Assembly (NCBI RefSeq): GCF_001039355.2
Contig: NW_019775399.1
Span: forward strand, 229,552-262,728
Direction of reading: 5' to 3'
Length of the DNA: 33,177 nt
From: Lingula anatina
Taxonomy: Eukaryota > Brachiopoda > Lingulata > Lingulida > Lingulidae
Shown: one piece after another, positions 12,001 through 20,400 of the stretch
How the letters are laid out: the number at the start of each line of letters is the position of its first letter
Position numbering within the stretch: the first letter of the stretch is position 1
Position numbers and translations under genes: made by a program
Notes under the pieces: model-generated
What the model saw: only the letters and a program-made list of their open reading frames with translations
Databases searched by the model: none
What the model was told of the DNA's origin: nothing

Positions 12001-13239
12001 CCATCTCTAGAACAGATGCTTCAGCCACCTGCACGAGCATGGGAGGACACCTGGCGGTGGTGACTACATACGACTGCTGGTTGGCATTGGAGGGATTCCT
12101 GCAGGGTGGAGGTAAGGGCATGGGTGACGAAACTGAGGGTCCGTAACAAAAAGTCGGTCTTCATTTAGTTTTAATGGTTAGGGTTAGCCTGACCTAAGTG
12201 GGTCAAGATCTAAAGCGAGGTTTATCTGTGCAAATACATGGGAGCGGACTCTATCGTGGAAGACACTGTCACGATTAACCGCTGAGACAGGAATGTTCTA
12301 GATTTACATGTAGGAATGGAAGTCCGGGATCCCATAGGATTAGTACAAGTTAGTGTTAGTCAGAGTTTTTGCAGAGGTTAGTATGTAGGCCGAATGTCAC
12401 CTGTACAAAGTAAGGAGACACGGGCTAAGGTTCCAAGCGGACTACCATTTCTGTCACATCTGTATTTAACACTACATTTTAAGTATAAGGCCCTTTATAG
12501 TCTACTATCAGTCACTGCCTTTAATAGTGTAACATTCGCTGGAGGGTTAAAGTCTTACTGTGGCATTTGTCTTCAAAATCTTCCTATTTCTTTATTCGTT
12601 TTAATATTCTAGTATGATGATCTTAATTAGGAATATATTTTGCTTTTAGTGGTACCTTTTAGAATGTTGGAAATTAACATTTGAATATGACTCTTCTCCG
12701 TGAGCCCGTTATAAGGGCTGTCCCAAATACAGTGAATTGTTGCTGAGCATTTGAATTAAAGAAAATGTTTCAAATTGCTTGCTCATTGTTGACGCATAAT
12801 TACACAGCTCATGTTTGCATTATTTTTTGTTTTCATTTGTATACGTAAGGTAAGTGATACGCTAGCATGCTAAAATGTTACAGTACACGTGCTAGTTTTT
12901 GTTACACTACTAATTTTTGATACAGGTTGAAAGTGCTGTATAGTTGTCACGCTCTGTTACTCTCTCCTCACTCCCAGGTGGTTCAGGCAGCTTGCCGATG
13001 TTCACAGAATCTCAGATTTTCCACACGTGTGGAACGATCCAGTCTATATCCGGAAACATCCTCACAGTACTATGGAGCTGTGATGGTACGTACTGCTCGT
13101 CGAATTCATTATAAGAATCTAGCTCCCAGAGTCAATAGAATCAACAGCAACCGTCCGTGTGTAAAGATTTAGATTTACTATAAAAGAGCAATATAAAACC
13201 GTTTGATTTTTCCTTTGGTGGAATAATGTTAAGTGTTTG

Positions 13240-13290
<51 letters not shown>

Positions 13291-13550
13291 GCCAAAGGAC
13301 ACCCTGTCATACTTCAGGTGCCTGCCAGGGAGGGTCTTTTACAACACAAATCGACTTAAACGTGATCCCATCCCAAGGCAACCCCGTAGTAGGAAGATGT
13401 ATCCTCATCCACTACAAGGGCCAAGGGGTGAACCCACCTAACCCTATAGACCCCAATAACAACTCGGACAAGTTAGAGCTGAACTACGCGGGCTGCCAGT
13501 CTCCGAAGAAAGTACTGTGCCAAGCGACGTGTACTACTGTCGCGAAGTAA
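5843..13550 (+). CDS. Gene 2: modular proline- and cysteine-rich secreted protein with C-type-lectin-like C terminus
   Basis: Fourteen coding exons: 5843-6074, 6397-6471, 7091-7165, 7466-7588, 8569-8628, 8942-8989, 9453-9533, 9864-10007, 10514-10570, 10917-10949, 11483-11551, 11728-12111, 12978-13085, 13318-13550 (1722 bases, 573 residues). All 13 introns are phase 1 with GT-AG ends. Layout: signal peptide (1-17), poly-proline linker, four CxnC loops with W/F/P (about 71-150), CxxCxC cassettes in exons 5, 7, 9 and 11, an RRKR basic site at 250-253, ten TTPPP-type units (341-390), then a lectin-like region (391-573) with C434TSMGGHLAVV, which matches the start of C-type lectin domains. The typical EPN/QPD and WND calcium motifs are not visible. 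Probably extracellular: matrix, mucus, adhesion or defence. I do not recognise a named family. Exon boundaries are strong; the 5' end and any skipped exon are uncertain. Confidence 0.75.
6092..6313. repeat. Interrupted CA microsatellite in gene 2 intron 1
   Basis: More than 200 bases of CA repeats with CG and CAT interruptions. It produces long meaningless open frames on both strands. Confidence 0.95.
6370..6391. repeat. TA microsatellite next to exon 2 acceptor
   Basis: (TA)n immediately before the ttatag acceptor of exon 2, so no ordinary polypyrimidine tract is present. Confidence 0.9.
6397..6471 (+). CDS. Gene 2 exon 2: Cys-loop cassette
   Basis: 75 bases, 1-1 symmetric. Encodes ATTQSSGG, the loop CGLFWWLPC and PGGTTPPPG. 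Nearly a copy of exon 3; donor gtgagt. Confidence 0.8.
6609..6640 (+). pseudogene. Possible relic of another Cys-loop exon
   Basis: ttttag then CAACAACCGC at 6609 and tttag then CAACAACAC at 6626 repeat the acceptor and first bases of exons 2 and 3. Read in the exon phase they give ATTAI-stop and ATTQ-stop. This looks like a decayed start of a duplicated cassette, but the match is short. Confidence 0.25.
7091..7165 (+). CDS. Gene 2 exon 3: Cys-loop cassette
   Basis: 75 bases, same length and phase as exon 2. Encodes ATTQSSGG, the loop CSWFPWLPC and TTEITPPPG. Acceptor attacag, donor gtatgt. A tandem exon duplication. Confidence 0.8.
7300..7379. repeat. TAG microsatellite
   Basis: About 26 TAG units with two ACT interruptions, in intron 3 of gene 2. 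Confidence 0.95.
7466..7588 (+). CDS. Gene 2 exon 4: Cys-loop cassette plus Thr/Pro linker
   Basis: 123 bases, 1-1. Begins ATTQQPGD like exons 2 and 3, has the loop CYGLPPWFC, then a Thr/Pro-rich tail (PPPATTTETTPTVAPP) suited to O-glycosylation. Acceptor ttaatttacag, donor gtgcag. Confidence 0.75.
7589..8568. other. Gene 2 intron 4
   Basis: About 980 bases of AT-rich intron; no exon, RNA gene or clear repeat seen. Confidence 0.6.
8569..8628 (+). CDS. Gene 2 exon 5: CxxCxC cassette
   Basis: 60 bases, 1-1. Encodes CSTCDCSYLLNKWRQFQC then G. Acceptor ccttttag, donor gtgagt. Pattern C-x2-C-x-C-x11-C. Confidence 0.75.
8660..8718. repeat. CT then CA microsatellite
   Basis: (CT)n passing into (CA)n in intron 5. 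Confidence 0.95.
8942..8989 (+). CDS. Gene 2 exon 6: short linker exon
   Basis: 48 bases, 1-1. Encodes GSYPPQLQGVSFDGGG. Good donor (ggag/gtaag), weak acceptor (tatataag). Called because phase and position between cassettes fit. Confidence 0.5.
9016..9049. repeat. ATT/ATTT microsatellite
   Basis: Short ATT run followed by ATTT units in intron 6. Confidence 0.9.
9453..9533 (+). CDS. Gene 2 exon 7: CxxCxC cassette
   Basis: 81 bases, 1-1. Encodes CHVCPCNTCKCNL, then NLNGCGGG. Acceptor gcattttttcag, donor gtgagt. Shares the extended C-x2-C-x-C-x2-C-x-C-N-L pattern with exon 11. Confidence 0.75.
9864..10007 (+). CDS. Gene 2 exon 8: basic cleavage site and Cys loop
   Basis: 144 bases, 1-1. Encodes PWAFNSHRRKRGS, the loop CDWLPAFC, and a Ser/Thr/Pro tail ending LPSTG. 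RRKR fits a furin-type R-x-K/R-R site. Acceptor attcaaag, donor gtggga. Confidence 0.7.
10129..10149. repeat. Poly-T tract
   Basis: 21 T in intron 8. Confidence 0.9.
10514..10570 (+). CDS. Gene 2 exon 9: CxxCxC cassette
   Basis: 57 bases, 1-1. Encodes CTSCSCAWIIGEWIAKSC then G. Acceptor ttgtactccag, donor gtaagt. Same pattern as exon 5. Confidence 0.75.
10917..10949 (+). CDS. Gene 2 exon 10: 33-base micro-exon linker
   Basis: Encodes GGTVPPVALPG. Strong acceptor (ttttttcaacag) and donor (gtaagt), phase 1-1. It resembles exon 6 as a short linker between two Cys cassettes. Confidence 0.6.
10950..11482. other. Gene 2 intron 10
   Basis: About 530 bases; AT-rich, nothing recognised. Confidence 0.5.
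11483..11551 (+). CDS. Gene 2 exon 11: CxxCxC cassette
   Basis: 69 bases, 1-1. Encodes CSSCSCPTCECNLLQK, then FYHVC. Acceptor gcgttaag, donor gtaagt. Closest to exon 7. Confidence 0.75.
11728..12111 (+). CDS. Gene 2 exon 12: TTPPP repeat and lectin-like start
   Basis: 384 bases, 1-1; acceptor ttttatttcag, donor gtaagg. Ten 5-residue TTPPP units (one TAPPP) followed by a cysteine-rich start (CCPNPNFQYVG, NNCGGCFYED) and DASATCTSMGGHLAVV. That last motif is the recognisable first helix and strand of C-type-lectin-like domains. The exon ends just after it, so the domain must continue in later exons. Confidence 0.8.
11740..11903. repeat. 15-bp coding minisatellite (TTPPP)
   Basis: About ten 15-base units inside exon 12. 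The unit is a multiple of three, so several frames on both strands stay open; these are shadows. Confidence 0.9.
12112..12977. other. Gene 2 intron 12
   Basis: About 870 bases. Contains a dispersed repeat copy at 12392-12460; no exon recognised, though a missed small exon of the lectin-like domain cannot be ruled out. Confidence 0.5.
12392..12460. repeat. Dispersed repeat, copy 1
   Basis: Shares GAATGTCACCTGTACAAAG, then a GTTCCAAGCGGACTACCA-type core, with 17555-17625 in the same orientation. Confidence 0.6.
12978..13085 (+). CDS. Gene 2 exon 13
   Basis: 108 bases, 1-1. Acceptor cactcccag, donor gtacgt. Encodes SLPMFTESQIFHTCG and ILTVLWSCDG; paralogous to gene 1 exon 366-464 but three residues longer. 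Confidence 0.8.
13241..13290. repeat. AAT microsatellite
   Basis: About 16 AAT units in the last intron of gene 2, close to the acceptor. Confidence 0.95.
13318..13550 (+). CDS. Gene 2 last coding exon
   Basis: Acceptor acttcag chosen over a later ccag because it matches gene 1 (GACQG vs GACTG). Encodes NVIPSQGNPVVGRC, IHYKGQG, IDPNNNSDK and CQSPKKVLCQ; stop TAA at 13548-13550. Confidence 0.85.
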
Positions 13551-14032
13551 TCTTGTTCTTATGAAAGTCAGGAAATAGCTATAAGGAAAAAACTTTTTTG
13601 AAAAGCTTCATAAGATTCGAATATGTTTGTAATTACCTCCATCAAAGTTATTCTTTACCTTGGTAAGTTTATTAGTTAACAATCTAACTCAGTAAGTTAA
13701 GGACAGGTTTTGGTTTTAGAAATTCAGGGTAAGTCAGAAATATGCTAGCTTAAAATCGGTTAAATGGGTGATGATCTAATATCTATTTAACCAACAACGC
13801 TAATCGAGCCGTTTTAGAGACGGCCTGCACTTCCGGAGTGCTTTTCTTGTTTCATATATGCTGCAGACTCAATTTTAGTATTGTTGCGTAGTGTTGCTAT
13901 ATTCAATGGCGAACAGAGACTTGCGATCTCTCAAAGATATGGACTCTATCATTTTTGAAAGCTTTGCTATATATTGTAATTACTTAATTGCTATATAATG
14001 CAACAATCTGATGCCATTTTCAAGAAAATACC

Positions 14033-14038
14033 AATAAA
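14033..14038 (+). terminator. Candidate poly(A) signal of gene 2
   Basis: First clear AATAAA after the gene 2 stop, 483 bases downstream. Confidence 0.4.
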
Positions 14039-14760
14039 GATTGGAAGACTAATCATCAATGACGGTTTTAATGTACTTTAGTACTAAATAATTGAATTAA
14101 ATTAATTAGATAGCTTACTATAATTATTCCAAAGTTTGATATTCATTGTCACTGAATGGTTACACAGTTAATGTTTGTATTTTCAATAGCTTTCGACATG
14201 AAATAATCATTTCCGTATTGAAGTCACTGTTGTGATGTGTAAATTCACGGGTTTCTCAACATTACACAAAAAATATTTGAATACGTTTCCAATTAAACAG
14301 ACCAATCACGCTGAGAATGATGCAGTATGCCAAGAGTTGATGATCTCGCGCGATCGTTCGAGAATCCTGAGTGTTATATATTCCTGCACTATGTTGTTTG
14401 GGAATTATATATAAAATAGTCTTTTCAGGCGTAAAAACTACGTATTTTGGCACAGTCACAATTATTTAATTTTAGCATCAAAAAATTACTTAATTTCTTT
14501 TTATTAGAAGGATTCACAATAAAAGCGGCCGGCATCGGCCAAATTTCGAACATCATACTTGTGTTTGTCACTTTTATGCTTCTTTTTACCGACATCGTAT
14601 TGAACTTTTTCGATCAAGGAGACATAAATTCCATAACGAGATGTGGGTAGGTGGGAAATCACTAGTTAATCAATTCTAAACCCGTCTACAAACAATAGTG
14701 CTGCAAAATGATCATAGTTTTTTTAATATAGAGAACAAAAGGACAGTATGAAAAGACAGA

Positions 14761-14762
<2 letters not shown>

Positions 14763-14814
<52 letters not shown>
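14763..14814. repeat. AT microsatellite
   Basis: About 26 AT units. Confidence 0.95.
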
Positions 14815-14816
<2 letters not shown>

Positions 14817-15569
14817 CATTAAATATATATATAAATGACACCAGGACTGCAAGATCACTGAATATACCACTTCCTGGAAAAATGAAACAAGTAACAATAC
14901 AGAAAATAAGTAGTGCACGTTACACACATTCGCATATTTAGACAAGGCCTGATGTTGGCACCCTGATGTCAACAAAAATCACTTCACTTGCGACATAAAT
15001 ATCACTAAAAGGCATTAACTCAGTGCCGTGAGCATGTGTTGAAATTTTCAACCACGGTTAACGCCTTTAGATCGCAGTTAAATCCTAATCGCAGTTAATT
15101 TGTCTTATAATGTGAAGTTACTAACTCCAGGGAAAAAAAACGGTGCAAAAGTAGGAGATACACTCCAGAAGACATATGTGGTGGTAAAAGATTTGATACT
15201 TATGTAATGATAACCTTTTATAACGTGCAAAAGGCAATCCGCAATTCCATGGTTCGCGTCAGCTTTACGTTAAGCCACTCACAGGAAACCCAAGGACACA
15301 TAATAACCAGTTTAAAGGTTATTTTTTGACGCTCGCTAGCTAAATGATCTACGTGAAGGCTCCAACTTCTGAACCATCTTCCATGGTTCGCGTCCGACCT
15401 GCTAGCTCTTCTAAGCGGTCTCCCTCAATTTCCTCTTAAATTACCAGTCCAAGACATTACTTCTGAACGTATTATAACTAAATTCCTTATCTCAGGTGGA
15501 TTCATTGCTGCACTATTTTACGGTGCATACTAACTTTAATTACTCAAATTGCACACGTCCACTTGCGTT

Positions 15570-15809
15570 AAGCCTAGGTCCCAACTACATTTTGGACGCA
15601 CGGTTTTTAGGTTACTTGCGTCCGGCTAGGACGTAGCTAGATCGCAGGGAAGAAATCAAGTAATTAGTGAAAAGTTTGGACGTGCTGTTTGCGTCCTCCA
15701 AAAGTCGCACGATGGACGTGCTCCTCACGCACGAACTCCCACGTTTTCCCAAAGTTTTTGGCCGTAGACCACACGTAGCAGCCCGTACGTTCGGTTGGGA
15801 CCTAGGCTT
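15570..15809. mobile_element. MITE-like element with 16-bp perfect terminal inverted repeats
   Basis: AAGCCTAGGTCCCAAC at 15570-15585 and its exact reverse complement at 15794-15809, 240 bases in all, with TA flanking both ends as a possible target duplication. The interior is rich in GGACG/GCGTCC motifs and has no transposase. Confidence 0.75.
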
Positions 15810-15870
15810 TATACAGTTACATGTAAGGCCATAAAACGAGTCGACTACACAAGCCAGCGACTCCTTTAAA

Positions 15871-15876
15871 TTTATT
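15871..15876 (-). terminator. Candidate poly(A) signal of transporter copy A
   Basis: AATAAA on the minus strand, about 210 bases past the copy A stop codon. Confidence 0.4.
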
Positions 15877-16084
15877 TTATAAGTAAAGGGGTTATTTTTG
15901 AAAACTGTCGTAAAAGGAATTAAAGAAAAGGAAGAGTTGGCTTTCAGACTGCAGGGGTTGGGAGACCTTACTGCTTGATGTAAAAAGGATCTGAGTTGCT
16001 GTCCCGTCCCACCGTGGGCACCAACGTCAAAACAAAAAAGGGGGGATCGCAATCAAGGTATTGCCAAATTTTGCATAGAGGTTC

Positions 16085-16141
16085 CTAGTCAGAGTGATTG
16101 GTGCCGTAGTCATTCATTACCAGCTTGCTAATGTCCGTATC
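16085..16141 (-). CDS. Copy A exon 15: C-terminal tail
   Basis: 57 bases. DTDISKLVMNDYGTNHSD then TAG. Aligns with DPETLKLV...YGAQKSHD of copy B but stops earlier, giving a tail 11 residues shorter. Acceptor cattctag. Confidence 0.75.
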   Translation of the reverse strand, partial: DTDISKLVMNDYGTNHSD

Positions 16142-16707
16142 CTAGAATGAACAGACAACATTGTAAGTAAATTGTATCGAATAATGAGTTTTAACTTTAA
16201 AGTAAAATAGAAAAAATAAACAAAGACTATTAATAATCTTCTGGCATAGAGATACGTAGGCTATATTTATCGTCTTACGCATTTTGGATGCAAATAATGG
16301 CTTACCATTGGATCTACATTTTTACTCGGTGGGTTACGGAAAAAGACACATGTACAGCAGTAAAGTACGGTAATTATAGCTATGCCAAGACAGACCCTGA
16401 AAATAAAATGAACAATAGGTTATTGACAAGTACAAGTCGGCAGAAACAACTAAATTATTATCCTTCTGGCTTCAGCGTATTTTTTCACTGGGCTGCTCAA
16501 GGTCATAAACATTGGATATGCTTATAGTATATATGAATATTCAATTAGTTTTCGTTAACATTTAAAAATTGATATTGACGGGCGAAAAGACAGATGGAAA
16601 GAAGCGTGTATTATATGAATTTACCAGTCAAATGACGTTAGGCTCACAAGAACACCGGCTCCAACAGTGCCTGGAAAAATGTTCAACTATTTTTCACAAA
16701 TTTCGGG

Positions 16708-16758
<51 letters not shown>

Positions 16759-17387
16759 ACTCATATACGAAATAATCAGCGTACGTTAACATCATCCATT
16801 ATTCCGGTTACTTGTGAAACGGGTTGGTGTTTACGGGGGTGTTCTTATTGATTTAAACATGCACTTCATCCATATCTTCACAAAAACTAAAGTACTAGAA
16901 TGAACGCGCACACTAAAATTTACCCAGCAAACACACAACGTCACTATAACGTTACCATAACGTTCTTTGGTTATATTAACGTTATAGTAACGTTATGGGC
17001 AATCGTAATAAGCTTGCATTAGCGTAAAATTTTCGTATGAAAAAATGGGCACATAAATAACTATGTATATATACAGTTACCTGTGATAAACCCCAGAGAG
17101 TAAAACCCACTGGTCAAGCCGTACACCTGCCCGTACTCGGATCTATGTCTTATCTCCACCAGGTCGCCCATAATAGGAGCTATCACAGTGTTGGCAAACC
17201 CGTAGCCTATGTATATCAGGCCTTGAGGACCGATGTCTTCCCACACCGAGCTAGAGAACGGGTACTGGAATGTGAAACATCCTCATTAATGTGCAAGTTT
17301 TAATCATGTGCGTGCAAGCAAGAGAAAGCATATTTTCACCGCTGTATTCTTTAGTTTACCGATGGTAACGGCTCATGAATAATGAAC

Positions 17388-17418
<31 letters not shown>

Positions 17419-20400
17419 TGCGTGCGTATGTATGTATGTATGTATGTGTTCAGTGAATATGGTTTAGATGTTATAGATTTTGAGACTGTACTCTGGTCGG
17501 TTTAGTTTTGTAGCATAGGATTATCCCCAAGTATTGGTTACAGGCATGTGAGCAGAATGTCACCTGTACAAAGTTATTGGAAACGAACCACTGTTCCCAG
17601 CGGATTACCACTGCCATTGCATTAATTCTTCTTGGAGACAATGAGTTCATTCAATGAGTAAAATAGGTTTTCAGTATATGCGCTGTAATATTTTGCCACT
17701 CACCCATATATACCCTGCCGCGTTAAAAAGTAGCCCCAGTGCTGCAAACAACCACCTGCAGTAAACGATTCATTTTTTATTCATCACATGTCGAACTTTT
17801 CCTTGGTTTTCCGGCAAACATTTCAGCAGCGCTGCTGTTATATCATATTCAAACAAAGGTACGTGATTAAGGGACCGTTCACATGAAAAATCTATTTTCT
17901 AGAAATCTTAAAAAACATTTGCGGTATCTTGTGATCACGGTCTGTGCCCTGAATACCCCGCGGCGTAATTACTGGCAGCGCCGAGAATTAATTACAGGTT
18001 TGGAAGTAACTGGCTCGCGCTGCCCGTAATTACGCCGTGGGGTATCCAGGGCACAGACCGTGATCACAAGATATCGCAAATAAATTTTTAGATTTTTAGA
18101 AAATAGATTTTTCATATGAACGCAGCCTAAAATTGGAATCCTTGTGTTGTTATGAACGTGCACGTGTCGTTTTTAATACTGCTCATTTGTCTGAAATTGC
18201 ATTGTAAGGGTCATTCACATGTACAAAGTATAATCTCAAATATACAAAGTATAACGAGAAGGGGAAATGTCTAAGATTCCTAGTGGAATGTCATTCCTGA
18301 CAAATCGCTTTAAAATGAGCCAAAGATACTTGCCACCATTGTTTTCTTGCCACAAGTCCATAAATATACTGCGCCCCTAGCTGTAGTATGGCTGCTACTA
18401 AAAATACGCCACCTACAATTTGACAAAACAATACGCTTAGCTGCCATTTTGAAACCATTCTGTATGGTTTAAGGTTGAATGGCTTGTTGGTTATGGTGCA
18501 AAGATTCATTAATTAAAGTGAAATACCCCTTGAAATGGATTTTGATAATATCGACCCACAGCTCTAAATACTGGGTAGTGTGATGCAATGTCATCATTTT
18601 CGTTCAGCCAAATCAATGCATCCCAACGTCTGTTCCAAATTAGGCCCTAAATTCTTAAATTTCGTGACACAAATTTGTTCAAAAAACTTACTTTTTCCCA
18701 TACACGTAACTTTAAGTATAAATTAATCTAACACAGGGTGAATCGCCCTGTGGATCACGCTTAGCTTACCTATCTCCCACACTCGCGCAAGCTGTTCTTC
18801 TAATATCCAGGGTGAAACTATAGCCAGACTAGCTCCTATACCCAGGGTGTACATGATTGTGTAGCCTAGCAAAAAATGAAGTGCTAGTGGTCAGTGCAAA
18901 GTTGTGGCAGATATGTAGGATATATAAGACGATATCGCTATCAAGAGTTTCAATCCTAAACTATTTCATAAACTTAAAATAAAACCCAGGCGTTGTTATT
19001 TCAAGTATGGTGGCGTTTAAATATTTTGGTCAAAACCAATGAATGCGGGACTTATGTAATTCCACAGGTCACTTAAAATGCTTTGACGGACGCCGTTCTT
19101 ACCGAAACCAAGAATTAGGTATGGGTCTGTTAGCAGCTCCTTGTAGTCTTTCCAAGCACCGAGAGAAGACGGCTGAACCTGGAGGACCAAAAACACAAGT
19201 ACAGAATTACTAGGGAAAATGAATGTTCCCTTGCGCTTAAAAATAATAGTTTTGAAATATTGTTGTCTGAATTCTGAAAGTCAACGTGTACTTTGATTTT
19301 TCTTCAAACCCCGCCAAACACAAGCACGCATGCACACGCTCTCAAGGACGCACGCAAACACACATCACCCATCCATGCCTGCATGCCTATGACTCAAATA
19401 ATAATTCATTGTGCCTAAATAAAATCTAAAAAAGTATCAATTCAAATATCGGTGTTGAATTTATTTCCCTAGAATGAGCATTTTTTGCGTTCACGATTTA
19501 TCATATCATTAACATTTTATCATTCGTATCGATAGGGTTATTGGAGATACCTACAAGTTTTTCAGGGGCCACAATTATAACACGGAAAACTGAAAAAAAA
19601 AGGAAATAAAACAATAAGGCCTACTTTACACAAAATAATCAACTTTCAGATCACCTCACCATCAATCTATATTATCGCTTTATATATCAGTGACATATAC
19701 ACGTACATGTAAATACTTGTTTAGGGTGCAACGATTTCCGTGTACATGTACAGTATACGTACCAAGTCAAGTATATCCAAATTCCATTGTAAAGATTTAA
19801 TATAGAAAGCGATGAAAAAGAAGAGCCAAGAAGATAAGTATAAGGTGAGGATTTATTATGCAATGTGGAGTGCCTCAGGCAAATTACAAGGATACCGATT
19901 GCAATTGATGATCAGTTTTACTATTTTAAACACCTCACAGAGAAGAGAATAAAAGTGTGCTGGAAGTTCTAGAACTTACTTGCATCTAGGACATTAATAA
20001 ATGCCAGAATTAAAAACGGCATCTCCTTTCCAAAGAACTGGTACGTGAAACTTCCGAATGGATATCCAACTGAAAATTTTAATTAAAACATATGAACGGA
20101 AAGTTTTATTGAAATAAAATTATACGAAAGGTGATTTTGGTTGCAAGTTGTAAACTTAACATAATTACAATTAAAAATGGCTGTTTTATGGGGTTAAACT
20201 GCTTTAAACCTCTTACTGCTGGTATTAACGTCATTATTGTGCCATTTGCTTTGTGTGACTACATTGGCTACCTGCCTGGATGTCACGTAGGGCTATGGAT
20301 GGCACACGTGGGTTTACCTGTAGACAATACGAGACTTTTTCCACTTAGGTTTCCTTTAATTCAGGCCGTATTGCCAGTCAAAACATTGTATCAAAAGGCG

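Larger units (their letters stand above)
13551..16084. other. Convergent intergenic region
   Basis: Lies between the 3' ends of gene 2 (plus) and transporter copy A (minus). Contains the gene 2 3' UTR, an AT microsatellite, a 16-base direct repeat (TTCCATGGTTCGCGTC at 15245-15260 and 15379-15394), a terminal-inverted-repeat element (15570-15809) and the likely 3' UTR of copy A. No further gene seen. Confidence 0.6.

Noticed and set aside
15612-16052. 146-codon minus-strand open frame
   Set aside because: It runs through the terminal-inverted-repeat element and the copy A 3' region, with no family features.
16625-16670. Copy A exon 13 read as containing two stop codons (a decayed exon)
   Set aside because: That reading used the wrong phase. 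Exon 12 ends in phase 1, and in that phase exon 13 reads GTVGAGVLVSLTSFDW without a stop, matching copy B.
18325-18340. A GT donor four bases after the GC site of copy A exon 10
   Set aside because: Using it puts exon 11 into a frame with a stop and breaks the match with copy B.
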